Positions 1 to 9,772 of a stretch of 64,000 bases of DNA are shown here, piece after piece. Each line of letters begins with the position of its first letter. Position 1 is the first letter of the stretch. The position numbers and the translations under genes were made by a program. This DNA is from Aurantiochytrium sp. KH105 (lineage: Eukaryota; Sar; Bigyra; Thraustochytrida; Thraustochytriidae). The notes under the pieces were generated by a model. It made no database searches and was not told where the DNA came from. It saw only the letters and a list, made by a program, of their open reading frames with translations. Location: positions 124,001-188,000 of the forward strand of contig BGKB01000055.1 in the NCBI GenBank assembly GCA_003116975.1, given 5' to 3'.

Positions 1-1915
1 TGATGCCATTGAGCATGTTTGAGTTTGGGTTGGCACCAGCGCTCAGCAAAAGGCGTGCAATTTCTTCGTTGCCTTGGTACACGGCAACGATGAGTGATGT
101 GCAGTTCCCCGCCATGCGATGATCTGGGTAAGCGTCGACGAGATCCAGGAGCACCGAAACTGTCTCGACTGCGCCATGCCGAACTGCTTCGCAGAGCATT
201 GAGGCGTTGGCGCCCTGGAGACCCGCATCAAGCCACTCGTCGGGGATGATGAGCGCATTATTCCAGCCCGAACAGCGCACATTTAGCCAACATATTAATG
301 CGCGAGCCACCCGTTCTGTCCCTCGCACGGTGCAGCATTTGTGCAACGCGCGAATCGCAAGCACAGTTGAGGTATGACCACCGAGCCGCTGCAACGATCT
401 TCGGAGATACTTTCGCACGTTATGCGCATTGCCATTCACAGTGGCAATGGCGAGGTGTCTTTGAAAGAGTGGCTCCAAGGCTTGCCACCCATCTGCTCCT
501 GCCGTGGCCTGCGCATTAATGTTCTGGTCATCTGGACGCCTGTTTGCAGAAAGGGTTTGAGTGGAAGAAGAGCGCGAGCTGTCGACACCCAAAAACATCA
601 TGTGGGGTACGGATTCGCTTGGCCCATCGCCAACTCGTTGACGTCGGCGTCGTCGCTGCTGTTGATTCGACGCGCTAACGATGGACCCTTGCTCTTGCGA
701 AATGGGTCCGGATTCCTGTGGTTCGTCTCTCTTGCGCTTCGCTAACGCTGCTTCGCCCGCTCGAGCCGCACGATCTCGTGCTCTTTCCAGTTTTCGCCGC
801 GCAGATTCGAGCCAGAGAAAAGCTCTGTATTCTGGCTGCGACAATGCAAAAGGGACGCCTTGCGCATGGCGGTTTCGATGTGGAAGAAGAGTTTCCTGTG
901 CAAGTTCAATGGCAGCCGCCACGCTCGAGTGTCTTGGTGGATTGAAGCGCAAAGCAGAGCGCGCAGATGCGTCTTGTCTCTTGCTTATCGCGACACTTAC
1001 CCTATCGTTATTTTCTTCTTCTTCTTGTACATGCTGGCCTCGATCTCTGCGACAGGGTGGAACTTGATGCAGGGTAGCGCTCGAAGATGATGATGATGAG
1101 GAAGAAGAAGATGAAGAAGAAGAAGACGTCGTAGCGACGCTCGGAAGAGGATATCTGTTAGGCATCAAAGCACCTTCATTACCTTGGTGGTCATTATTGT
1201 CGTTGTTGTCGTTGTTGTTGTTGCTGTTGTTGTTGTTGTTGTCGCCGCCGCTGTTGCTGTTGCTGTTGCCGTTGTTGTTGCTGCTGCTGCTACTACTGCT
1301 GACCCCCTTGTCAAACAGGTTCTTGCTAGCGTCGACACTTGTCTCCAGATTCTTGCGACCCTCTTGGGGCGAAGCGACATTCGTTCCCCTGCGTGATCGC
1401 TCGAAAGGAACAGATTCAGGAGACGAAGACGAAGCAGACGAAGAGGACACAGATGGAGATGAAGCTCGCGGGGACGACGACACAAAGGCGAGCGGGCGAG
1501 CTTCCCCTTCCCTCTTTCCCAAAAGCTGGCCATTGCCCCCCCGCGCGTGATCCTTGTGGACGTTGTTCGCCGCGGCCCCTTGCGCAGAGTCGCCCGCAGC
1601 GTGCTCTCCGGCGCTGGCCTCTTTTTTCCCGTGGTCGGGCTTGGACCCGAGCAGCTTGGCGACCCAGAACACCGAGTCGAGCGCCGCCACGGTGGCCGAG
1701 TCGCTCTTCCTCGCCGTGCGCGCGTCGCTCTCGGAGCGCGCCCGGCTCAGGCTCGCCCGCGCGCGCGTGCCAGCTGCGCGCGTGAACCCGAGTCCCATGG
1801 CGCCATCCTCCGCGCCCAGCGCGCACAGCGCCGCGCTCGCCGCGGACACCGCCTCTCTGCGCCGCGCCTCCGCGCCCTCTCCCCGCGCCCGCGCCCCCGC
1901 GCCGCGCCGCGCCAT
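1..1915 (-). CDS. Ankyrin-repeat protein, N-terminal part (3' end outside window)
   Basis: One reading frame is open from an ATG at 1915 to the left edge, about 638 codons, with an in-frame TAG just upstream of that ATG. Order of parts: an Arg/Ala-rich N-terminus; a Ser/Asn low-complexity stretch including a run of Asn/Asp and about 14 serines (about 1080-1300); an Arg/Lys-rich helical segment with WLESARRKLERARDRAA (about 760-840); then ankyrin-type helices such as TSLIVAVYQGNEEIARLLL followed by SAGANPNSN (about 10-110). Ankyrin repeats are protein-binding scaffolds, so the partner cannot be named. More repeats presumably lie beyond the left edge. The frame agrees at both ends (codons 1913-1915 and 2-4 are in phase). 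GTAAGT occurs inside the ORF near 1000 but the frame stays open, so I do not call an intron. The ankyrin assignment is good; function is unknown. Confidence 0.72.
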   Translation of the reverse strand, partial: MARRGAGARARGEGAEARRREAVSAASAALCALGAEDGAMGLGFTRAAGTRARASLSRARSESDARTARKSDSATVAALDSVFWVAKLLGSKPDHGKKEASAGEHAAGDSAQGAAANNVHKDHARGGNGQLLGKREGEARPLAFVSSSPRASSPSVSSSSASSSSPESVPFERSRRGTNVASPQEGRKNLETSVDASKNLFDKGVSSSSSSSNNNGNSNSNSGGDNNNNNSNNNNDNNDNNDHQGNEGALMPNRYPLPSVATTSSSSSSSSSSSSSSSSATLHQVPPCRRDRGQHVQEEEENNDRVSVAISKRQDASARSALRFNPPRHSSVAAAIELAQETLLPHRNRHAQGVPFALSQPEYRAFLWLESARRKLERARDRAARAGEAALAKRKRDEPQESGPISQEQGSIVSASNQQQRRRRRQRVGDGPSESVPHMMFLGVDSSRSSSTQTLSANRRPDDQNINAQATAGADGWQALEPLFQRHLAIATVNGNAHNVRKYLRRSLQRLGGHTSTVLAIRALHKCCTVRGTERVARALICWLNVRCSGWNNALIIPDEWLDAGLQGANASMLCEAVRHGAVETVSVLLDLVDAYPDHRMAGNCTSLIVAVYQGNEEIARLLLSAGANPNSNMLNGI

Positions 1916-2118
1916 GCCGCGCAGCGCCCGCGCGGCCGCGGCCCGAGACAGCTATTTGAGATTGGATTTGACGACGGGATTAGAAAAGATTAGATGGCCA
2001 GGCCCAGCCCCATGCGCGAACGGGGGAGGGGTCGAGGCCGGCCGGAGCACCCGCGCCGCGCTCGATGCGCAGCGAGACCTCTGGCTTGGCGCGCTCGTTC
2101 TGCAGCGATCGCGGGGAG

Positions 2119-2134
2119 GCTTGCTGGCTTGCTG

Positions 2135-2165
<31 letters not shown>
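2119..2165. repeat. GCTT/GCTG tetranucleotide microsatellite
   Basis: About eleven units of GCTT with two GCTG variants. The same tetramer, or its complement CAAG/AAGC, recurs at 18318-18381 and 32717-32790. Confidence 0.9.
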
Positions 2166-2245
2166 CTTGCGGCGTCTTCTGCTGCGTTTTGAACGACGAG
2201 CGGCAGCGCGAAGTTCGCTGAGGGGGAAAGGGGAGAGGGGGGAAA

Positions 2246-2260
2246 GGGGGGGGGGGGGGG
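2246..2260. repeat. Poly-G run (15 G)
   Basis: A homopolymer of 15 G at the end of a purine-rich stretch (2218-2260). Similar G or C runs occur near 15885, 19303 and 33865. Their lengths may be inexact because of sequencing error. Confidence 0.85.
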
Positions 2261-4183
2261 TTGCTGCGGTCCAGCACGTGCGTCGCCTTGGGACAGCTCT
2301 GGCGGATCGCGGGACGCGGAGCAATCGCTGCTTTGTCTTTTGCGGCTTGGCGCCACGACCTGACTGGCCTAGCTAGCTTTCACGCTTGCATTTTTCGTTC
2401 GCCCAGATCACACAGTAAACTTTTCGGGCTTTTTGGCCTACTAGGCCCTGTCATATTTTATTATATAATTTTTAAATTTTATCTAGTACTAACAGTAAGT
2501 GTTATTGGCCTTCTGTCTTTGTACGTAAGCTGGCTGCAGCGCTTCGCTCAACCCTCACAAAAAAATGCGTCTTGATCGATCGCGTCTACAGCCCCGGTCT
2601 TGCGCCCAGCCAGATAGCCAAACGAACACAGCAAAGAAACATCCCCAAGAAGACGAACTCGCGGCCAGCATCCACCACGTCTGCCGGCCGCAGTCGCATC
2701 GCTGCGGCTTATCATTGTTAGGTTCCAAGCTGCAGGGCAGCTGGCGGCGGCTGGCGGCTGATGTTGGTTGCATGGTTGCAGTGGTGGCTGGCAAAGCACG
2801 CCTTCCTTGCCTCCGTTCGGACCCTCTTCTCCGCTTCCCTCACAGTCTCTCTGCGCCCATGTAACCTTTTTTATAAGGCAAATGCGTCCAACACACTCCT
2901 AGAGCACCCCCACCCTCACCATACTGCCTCCCGACCGTCCCTGCACCAGCCCGGGCATGAAAGAAACTCTTTCATCTTCTTCCCCCACAGCCAGCGCGTC
3001 TCCCACACCTCAATGGCTTTTTGCGGGTTCCACTCGGGTGCTGCTCTTCGCTCAGGCACGAACGAGCAAATGAGGAGACGAGCAGGAGAACGCCAGCCAG
3101 GCCGGTCTTGGAACTCGCCTACGTTGCTACCTTTGCGCGACCTAGCGAGCTGCGGACTCCCGCTCCTCACGCTTTACGTCCTAGCCGGAATGCCGCCACG
3201 GGCGGCTGGTCCTTTTCCTGGCACACGCGCAAGCTTTTTGGCGGCTGCTGCATTCATGCACGTAGTCGGGACGTAGACGAGCAGCCCTTGTCCATAACCC
3301 GCGTGATGAACGCAGCGGAACGAGACGAGGAGCAAACGATCCAAACGGACGAGACGCTCCGACAACTTGAAGCGCATGCAGTATATAGAGCTATCATGGG
3401 TGCAGCGAAGACGACCTCTCCGTGCCAAACCGCGGCCGGATCGATCGTCGATCGAGCCCGCGGACTCGCACCGGTCTCACGGTCAATGAGGCGAAAGCTG
3501 CCTGCCGCCATTGCTCGCAAGACGGCTTCACTCGACGAAACCCGCTGAGGAGATTGGGCCTCGCTCGTCCGTTTGGCCTCGATTTACGGTCAGCCGATGG
3601 CCGGTGTCCACGACGCACGTGACGACGACGAGGGCGTAGACGCGCTTTCCCGGCCCGATTGCCGTGGTCATCCCGTCGGATCCACTTGCCATGGTTGGTG
3701 CTACGACGACGGCGGCGTCGGCGGTGCTGGGGAGACTCGGACGGGGCCCCGCAAGCACGCCATCGTGATGGTCGGTCTGAAGGCTCGTCATTCGGGATCC
3801 TGTTCTCGACGAGGAGGACAAGGAGAGAATGGCCCGCATGCACGCCCGCCGTCCCCGTCCGCCTGTTCGTGGCCCTCGTTCAGCCATGTCCACGCGGGTA
3901 TGGTCAGCCGGGTTTGGTTGGCGAGGTGCGCGCGACGAAGATGATCTTGCAAGGGCCACATTCTCTTTCGAATGGCGACCAGTGTCCTGAGTCAAGATAT
4001 GATGAAGTGCCGAGATGCCTGCAGTGGCCACTGTATTATAAATTGGCCTGTTAGAAACTTCGATGGAATAGATGGGTACAGTAGAGACGGACAAATAAAT
4101 TAAGAGGCAACTCATTCTTTGCAAGTAGCAGCTGTATCATCGGACAACGGCAAGATATATTACATTTCACGACACGTCATCCT

Positions 4184-5560
4184 TTACGTATCTTTGACCA
4201 CGGCAGAGAGAAAGAGCCCACTCGTCTGAGATCCAGCCGGGTCAAAGAGCAGGGATCCCGCTAAACGCCTGGACATACGCGAGGGCACAGAAGGGTGGAC
4301 CCCAGGGTCGACAACACGCGCACTCGGGCGCTCTCGCAAAAGGTATTCAACGATTGCCTCATTTTGTGCCTCCGCGAAACTGCAAGTGCTGTAAACCAGA
4401 CGGCCACCCGGTCGAAGAGAGTCAAATCCATTCAAAATGAGTCTGCGCTGCAGAGATGCAAGGCCTTGCGCGTCGCGCAGCCAGCCCGCGTAGAGGTCGT
4501 TAAGTGCTTTGGGCGACCACGCCCCCGAGGCAGCCTCCGTGCCCGAAGGCGCAAGATGCTTGAGTATATGCCGTACCGAGCCCTCATGACTGCACTGGGC
4601 GTCAACGAGTACACGGTCGTAGCCCTCAGGCAACCTGACTTGTGCACGCATTGCTGCAGCACGCTCGCGAAGGCGTTTGATGAATCGCTTTCGAGGCCGT
4701 TGTAAAACAATTTTCGAGCCTGAGTTATCAACGTCAATTTCTTCGCTACGAGATCCCGAACCAGTATCAAAGAGGACCGCATCTGCGGCGCTGTCCCACA
4801 CGAGCGTGCCCTCGCTGCCGATCGGCTTCGCACCGTCCTGGCAGCGCAATTCAAAGTGCCAGCCTTGTGACGATAATAATGGCGGCGGCGATGACAAGGT
4901 GATCATATCTTTTCTTGTACCGCTTGTAATCGCTTCACGTGCTTCACGTGCTGCGCCAAGTCGACGTCGACGCGCCAGCCCTGCGCACGCGCTGGTGCGC
5001 TCAGGGCATGCATCGACACCCACAAGAATGCCTTCATGCGCTAGTCGATCGGCAATAATAGACAGCTTTGCCCCTGGCGCACAACAGATGTCGAGCACAG
5101 CTTGGCCCTCACGGACGTCGAGGGCATCGACTGCCAAAACCGATGCTGCGTCAACCCCCATGAAAACGCCGGCTTCGTACAGAGGGTGCTTGGATATGAG
5201 CGTCTCGGGCGGCAAGGCCCAGACTTGCTCACCAAGGTCCCACCGCCCTGCCCATGGCACCGGTTCTGCGCCTTCAATGCGCGCAAGAAATGACGCACAT
5301 TTGCGCCGCAAAGTCTCACAAAGTTCCTCTGCGTCGTGGTCCGCACTTCCCGCCGCCAAGGACGAGGTCGAGGCAGCCTTGGCGCCCTGCCACGACCACC
5401 GCGCTGCAGACCGCCTCGACAACCACACGTGCCGCGGCACAGTCTCTGCGGCCGCCACTTGGGCCGCGTACCAGCCCGCGTCCACCCCATTCACGCGCAA
5501 GAACTCCTCGAAGCGCGCTGGCAACCGCAGGGCTGCGCGCGCCGTGGCTTCTGCTCCCAT
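4184..5560 (-). CDS. NOL1/NOP2/Sun-family RNA (cytosine-C5) methyltransferase
   Basis: 458 residues. NSUN enzymes transfer methyl from S-adenosylmethionine to C5 of cytosine in tRNA, rRNA or mRNA, using two cysteines. Visible: SAM-binding motif CCAPGAK (about 158-164), GVDAC shortly after (motif II acidic residue), catalytic-loop motif IV DAQCSHEGS (about 319-327), and motif VI YSTCSF (about 388-393) with the second cysteine. Motif IV normally reads DxPCSG; here the proline is Gln and the Gly after CS is His, but the cysteine is kept. A low-complexity insert (about 205-275) separates motifs II and IV. The N-terminal 130 residues are Ala/Arg-rich and not recognised as a PUA domain. It is divergent from NOB1 with a 403 bp shared spacer. 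Which NSUN subfamily it belongs to, and so the RNA substrate, is not decided. Confidence 0.85.
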   Translation of the reverse strand: MGAEATARAALRLPARFEEFLRVNGVDAGWYAAQVAAAETVPRHVWLSRRSAARWSWQGAKAASTSSLAAGSADHDAEELCETLRRKCASFLARIEGAEPVPWAGRWDLGEQVWALPPETLISKHPLYEAGVFMGVDAASVLAVDALDVREGQAVLDICCAPGAKLSIIADRLAHEGILVGVDACPERTSACAGLARRRRLGAAREAREAITSGTRKDMITLSSPPPLLSSQGWHFELRCQDGAKPIGSEGTLVWDSAADAVLFDTGSGSRSEEIDVDNSGSKIVLQRPRKRFIKRLRERAAAMRAQVRLPEGYDRVLVDAQCSHEGSVRHILKHLAPSGTEAASGAWSPKALNDLYAGWLRDAQGLASLQRRLILNGFDSLRPGGRLVYSTCSFAEAQNEAIVEYLLRERPSARVVDPGVHPSVPSRMSRRLAGSLLFDPAGSQTSGLFLSAVVKDT

Positions 5561-5963
5561 TTCGTGCGACGCTTGGGGCCTCGCCCGCGGCGTCTCCGCC
5601 TCTCCGGCCGTGCGCCGCGTCCCTCAAGAGCGTCTTCTTCGCGCTCTGCCGCCGCGAGCCCGCCCCATCAAAAGGCAACCAAACTCTGCGCAACCCAATC
5701 CACGCTCGTGTGCGCAACCCAGTTTCGGCTGCGCAACCCTTTTCCGCGAGGAGGCGCCACTGGCGGCGAATTCGTGGTCAGTCAGGTCCTGCGTGCGGGG
5801 GGCGGAGAGTCCGCCAACAATTCCGCTCGCCGGGCCTGCACGAGACAAACTCGAGCGGGACCAGGAAGGAGACCGCGCCGCGCGTGCGTGCCGGCGGGCC
5901 GACGACCGGAGCTCGAGCGGACGCACCGGGTGGGCGTGGACGTCCTTTGCCAGGCGAGCAAAG
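5561..5963. promoter_or_regulatory. Shared spacer of the divergent NSUN / NOB1 pair
   Basis: 403 bp, GC-rich, between two divergent start codons, so it must hold both promoters. No TATA box is evident. The NOB1 frame happens to stay open through it and into the antisense of NSUN, which I read as a composition effect rather than coding. Confidence 0.5.
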
Positions 5964-7835
5964 ATGGTGACGACTCCGGAAGATGGTGGTGCTGCGGCCC
6001 AAGCTGCCTCGACCGTCAACGCGGACGCCACCGCCTCCGTGGGAGAAAAGGAAGAGCAGCAGCTTTCGCATCTCGTCGTGGATGCAGGTGCGATTATCCG
6101 CCTCGAGAACTTGAATAATATGGCAAACGAGTTCTGGACGGTTCGTGAGGTCATTTCGGAAATCCGAGACAAGAACGCGCGAAGGGCGCTCGAGACGTTG
6201 CCCTTCGATCTCAAGGTTCGCGAACCCTCTGACGAGGCTCTCGCAGCGGTTGTCGCGTTTGCTAAAAAGACGGGCGACCTCGCTGTTCTCTCCAAGCCCG
6301 ATATTCGCATCATAGCACTTACCTACATGCTACACAAGGAAACGCACGGAGTCCAAGGTTTGCGCTCGACCCCTTTGCGCCCAGGAACATCGGCATCCAA
6401 CGCCTCAGCAGCCTCATCTGCCAGCCCTGGCCATTCGTCGTCATCGATCTCGACACCCGCCAACGCCGCGGACGAGGTTGATGGTGAGCCCGCGCCTCTT
6501 GCAGCGAACGAGCCGGCCGCCCCTGATGCGACAGTCGCCAGCCTACACCGCCATGACAACAAAGTTATTCCTCTCAAGTCCACTGCCGTGGCGAAACCTG
6601 GGGTATCCTGGGCTGCGGCACTGAGCAAGGAGGCACCAAGGGAAGCCGAACAAGATGCTGAAAAACCAACCACCACCTCCTCCACCACAACCACCACTGC
6701 AGTGGCTGCGCCTGTATCGGCAAAAGCGAGCGCCTCGCTAGAGCCCTCGTCCATGTGGGACGATGACGACTTTGCAGCACTCGATGATGCCGAAGACGAC
6801 GAGCTCGAGAGCCCTACCGTTGTGCCTCCTGCCGCGCCTGAGGAGGCCTGGCCCTCCCTCGGCGCCACGCGTAACGCCGTTGCCAACGAAGAGTTTATGC
6901 GCACGCGCGACGCTACCGAAGCCGAACTCCGCAAAATCGAAGCCAAGGAGAAACGTAAGCTCGAAAAACGTACAAAGAAGCAAGAGCAAAAGATGCAGCG
7001 CTTGCGCGAGGAACAAGAGGCTGAGGCCGCCGCTGCCGCTGCGGCCAAGGAAAAGGAAGCTGCAGAGAATCCGCGTCTGCCGGATCACCTTGTGGGCGGC
7101 TCGCGCATTCTTGGCATTTCGGGCGTCACAGTCGACTCAGGCGAACTTGAAGGCGAGGGCTGGGTCACGCCGCAAAATGTCAGCACCCTCGACCCGGCGG
7201 ATGCGATGAAGACGCTCTCACTTCAAGGCAAGGCCCAGGATGGATTGTCTGCAGCCCCTTCTAAACCGACCGAGGCACACCGTGTTGCCTGTATCACCTC
7301 CGATTACGCCATGCAAAACGTTATGCTCCAGATGGGCATTCGTCTTATGACCATGGAGGGCCGCGCCATCACCCAGATTCGCCGTTTCGTTCTCAAATGC
7401 GACTCGTGTGGATCAATTTGCAAAAAACTCGACAAAAAGTTTTGCCCTGCGTGCGGCAATGCAACACTCGCCCGCCTCAACTACTCCATTTCTCCGGACG
7501 GCGCGCTCTCGTATCACTACAAGAAGAACCGTCAAGTCAATACGCGGGGTATGCGATACTCCATGCCCAAGCCAAAGGGCGGCCGCACAGGTGATCTCTT
7601 GCTTGCCGAGGACCAGCTTCTCGCGGGCTACTGGAGTCAGCATGCCCAAAACAAGTCGAACAGCACGTCCATGTTCGGCGAGCACGTCACGGAGTCGCTC
7701 GGTCTCAAGCTTAGCGGTCAGTCGGACGCCGGTATTCGGATCGGCTACGGTCGTCAGAACCCGAACGCCGCCAAGGGTCGCGAGCGCCGCGGTAAAAAGA
7801 AGAAGCGCTCTGAGAAGCGCCCTGGCTTTCTGTAG
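5964..7835 (+). CDS. NOB1: NOB1, 18S rRNA 3'-end endonuclease
   Basis: 623 residues from the ATG at 5964, chosen because the preceding bases CAAAG give a good context and because the PIN domain starts soon after. NOB1 cleaves site D of 20S/18S-E pre-rRNA in late cytoplasmic 40S maturation. PIN domain: VVDAGAII with the first catalytic Asp at residue 40, then WTVREVISEIRD, then DIRIIALTYML. A low-complexity Ala/Ser/Thr linker follows (about 130-250), then the acidic MWDDDDFAAL block and a Lys/Glu coiled segment. The zinc ribbon is CDSCG (Cys 479 and 482) with CPACG (Cys 494 and 497). The conserved KGGRTGDLLL and the basic tail GRERRGKKKKR close the protein. The linker is longer than in human NOB1 (about 410 residues, from memory). 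The same frame is open back to 4677, but that stretch is antisense to NSUN and is not counted. Confidence 0.93.
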   Translation: MVTTPEDGGAAAQAASTVNADATASVGEKEEQQLSHLVVDAGAIIRLENLNNMANEFWTVREVISEIRDKNARRALETLPFDLKVREPSDEALAAVVAFAKKTGDLAVLSKPDIRIIALTYMLHKETHGVQGLRSTPLRPGTSASNASAASSASPGHSSSSISTPANAADEVDGEPAPLAANEPAAPDATVASLHRHDNKVIPLKSTAVAKPGVSWAAALSKEAPREAEQDAEKPTTTSSTTTTTAVAAPVSAKASASLEPSSMWDDDDFAALDDAEDDELESPTVVPPAAPEEAWPSLGATRNAVANEEFMRTRDATEAELRKIEAKEKRKLEKRTKKQEQKMQRLREEQEAEAAAAAAAKEKEAAENPRLPDHLVGGSRILGISGVTVDSGELEGEGWVTPQNVSTLDPADAMKTLSLQGKAQDGLSAAPSKPTEAHRVACITSDYAMQNVMLQMGIRLMTMEGRAITQIRRFVLKCDSCGSICKKLDKKFCPACGNATLARLNYSISPDGALSYHYKKNRQVNTRGMRYSMPKPKGGRTGDLLLAEDQLLAGYWSQHAQNKSNSTSMFGEHVTESLGLKLSGQSDAGIRIGYGRQNPNAAKGRERRGKKKKRSEKRPGFL

Positions 7836-8044
7836 TTGAGTGTAGAAATGTGCAACAAATAATTAGTATAAAAGACGCTTGCTTTCCCGATGATGCGCGC
7901 CATTAAGCCGATGCATGGAAAAAAAGAAATTGTCAACAGAGAAGCAACAGCAAACTTGCATTCAAACAGCCTGGTGACCTTCTTGCGATCAGTCAACACG
8001 TTTTGACGTGTTTCGTGGCCAAAATTCAGGAAGCTCGGTTCTGC

Positions 8045-9772
8045 TCATTCATTGAGCGGGCGAACAACAAGGTTCAACTCATGCTTTGACAACTCTGGAA
8101 GTGACCCGCGCTCATTGCAAATTGCCATCGTCAAGGAGAGCGAGTACGAAATCTTTTCTGCGGATTCGCTTGGAGCCAACGCAAATTTGAAGCGCTGCAA
8201 GAGCCGGGACACGAGAAATTTAGCCTCAAATTTAGCCATACTCGAGCCCAAGCACCCGCGCGGACTTCCCACTCCCTGAAAGACAGGAAAAGAGTACTCA
8301 TCAGGGGCTTCAAAGGGTATCCATCGCTCGGGCCGGAACACATCCGGGTCGGGGTACACGTCAGGGTTCCGTCCCATGGCATAGTTGGAAAAGGCAACGA
8401 GTGTGCCCTCCTCGATGCGCGTGCCAAAGAGCATCATGTCGCGCGTAGCCATTTTCTGGTCAATTGGAACGGGTGGCCATTTGCGCAGAGCCTCGTACAC
8501 GCACCCGTTCAAATAGGGCATGCGTGTTGGATCCATGAGAATGTCGTAGTCAAGGTGTTCTGTGTCATGTCCAAACTCTCGAACAACTTCCTCGCGGAGT
8601 TTTTCCTGGATTTCTGGATGAATGCTTAGCTCAAAGAACAACCACGACAGCAGACAAGCCGTGGTGTCTCGACCCGCAATGGTAAAATTGAGGACCACAG
8701 CGCGCAGTTCTGCGTCGGTCCAGGGCTGGGCAGTAAGAAAGGCGCTAATCAGGTCTCGACGAGAGCCTATCGCTGGATCTGTCCGGATTTTGGAAATACG
8801 TTTCGTTGTGATCTCATTCAAGGTCCTCACATTCTTGCGAAAGGTACGGTATACCGGGTGCAAAACGTGCATCAGTGCCATTGTCAGACTGGATTTCGCC
8901 AGAGGGCCATCCACTGTGAGTTGGCCGAATGGAAAGGGTAAAACAAAGCGCGAGATTAGCATTGCGGGCGATCCAAGGACGAGAAACGCCATCATTGCGC
9001 GGTGAGCCTCGTCGAAACACGCAGCATACTCCTCGGTCCGCTCGCGCTCGTTCTCTTCGGTGCCATAGAAGATCTTGTCAATGGATGCAAAAGTGAACCA
9101 GAAGAAACGGTCTTGCATGTCAACCACGGCGTCGGCATCCTCGCTTTTTGCCGAGGCCGTTCTTTCCTCGAGCTGGCGGATAAAAAGACTCGACTTTGTT
9201 TCGAACGTATCTGCCATGAGTTCAACAAACGTACGCTTTGTGAACAACTTGGAGGCCAACTTGCGATGCATGTGCCATTCCTTGTGCTCCTCGGGATGAT
9301 CGGGTCCGTGTCGAAGCGTAAAGATGCCTTTGCCCAGAAAGGTGTGAATCATGCTAAAGAGGTCGTCATGCGGGGGATGCTTTGTGAAATAGGCAAAATC
9401 GTCCCGAAGAATCTTGCGCACGCCCTCGCCACTATTCACCACCACGCCAAACTCGGGTAGCGACCATTTGCTCAAGGGCTCCTTGCGATGCGGCATGACC
9501 ATGTCCGTGCAGTAGTCATGGATTCGGTTGATGTTGGCCACGTACGTTTGCATGGTCCAGTCTACATTTTCGCCGGGCACGCGCGCCACGTCGCGCTTGA
9601 AGCGCTTTGCGCGCAGCCAGAATGCCACCATCTTGTAAGCCATGTGCGCCAGCGCAAACTTGGCGTATGCACGCAGAGCCCAACCCAACTTTGGGCCCCA
9701 GAGCGCATCAAGCAAGTGTTTCCCCAACTCCGCCATGCTTGCGACCCTCGCCGTACGTCTCGGCTCGTGCAC
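8045..9772 (-). CDS. Cytochrome P450 (CYP86/CYP704-like monooxygenase)
   Basis: 575 residues if the first ATG is used. The ATG at 9736 (MAELGKHLL) is at least as likely, with G at -3 and +4. Microsomal P450s of this type hydroxylate fatty-acid-like or other lipophilic substrates with electrons from a P450 reductase. Visible: a hydrophobic N-terminal segment suited to ER anchoring, the I-helix oxygen-activation motif AGRDTT (about 365-370), the K-helix EALR (about 427-430), FRPERW (about 480), and the heme-thiolate Cys at about 507 in GSPRGCLG. Compared with the canonical FxxGxRxCxG loop, the Phe seven residues before Cys is Gly and the Gly at -4 is Ser, while R(-2), C and G(+2) are kept. Convergent with NOB1 (209 bp spacer). 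The substrate is unknown; the CYP86/704 similarity is a judgement from general sequence style. Confidence 0.9.
   Translation of the reverse strand: MHEPRRTARVASMAELGKHLLDALWGPKLGWALRAYAKFALAHMAYKMVAFWLRAKRFKRDVARVPGENVDWTMQTYVANINRIHDYCTDMVMPHRKEPLSKWSLPEFGVVVNSGEGVRKILRDDFAYFTKHPPHDDLFSMIHTFLGKGIFTLRHGPDHPEEHKEWHMHRKLASKLFTKRTFVELMADTFETKSSLFIRQLEERTASAKSEDADAVVDMQDRFFWFTFASIDKIFYGTEENERERTEEYAACFDEAHRAMMAFLVLGSPAMLISRFVLPFPFGQLTVDGPLAKSSLTMALMHVLHPVYRTFRKNVRTLNEITTKRISKIRTDPAIGSRRDLISAFLTAQPWTDAELRAVVLNFTIAGRDTTACLLSWLFFELSIHPEIQEKLREEVVREFGHDTEHLDYDILMDPTRMPYLNGCVYEALRKWPPVPIDQKMATRDMMLFGTRIEEGTLVAFSNYAMGRNPDVYPDPDVFRPERWIPFEAPDEYSFPVFQGVGSPRGCLGSSMAKFEAKFLVSRLLQRFKFALAPSESAEKISYSLSLTMAICNERGSLPELSKHELNLVVRPLNE

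Larger units (their letters stand above)
1916..4183. other. Intergenic region, 2.3 kb, no convincing gene
   Basis: This lies between the 5' end of the ankyrin gene and the 3' end of the NSUN gene. It holds a GCTT microsatellite, a 15-G run, and an AT-rich island near 2440-2510 inside otherwise GC-rich DNA. Several overlapping ORFs of 100-200 codons exist on both strands at 3000-4120, but none shows a recognisable domain. The part at 3420-3990 has a coding-like GC pattern without one continuous frame and could be a decayed gene. Confidence 0.5.

Noticed and set aside
1000-1020. GTAAGT on the minus strand in the ankyrin gene as a splice donor
   Set aside because: The frame chosen remains open through it in both directions and no suitable acceptor improves the reading.
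3735-3790. A short reading KHAIVMVGLKAR resembling the 6-phosphofructo-2-kinase P-loop
   Set aside because: Only about ten residues match, the invariant GK of the P-loop is missing, and no downstream similarity is seen in any frame.
4677-5963. N-terminal extension of the NOB1 frame by 429 codons
   Set aside because: It is antisense to the NSUN coding region and lacks recognisable content; NOB1 proteins start just before the PIN domain, which fits the ATG at 5964.
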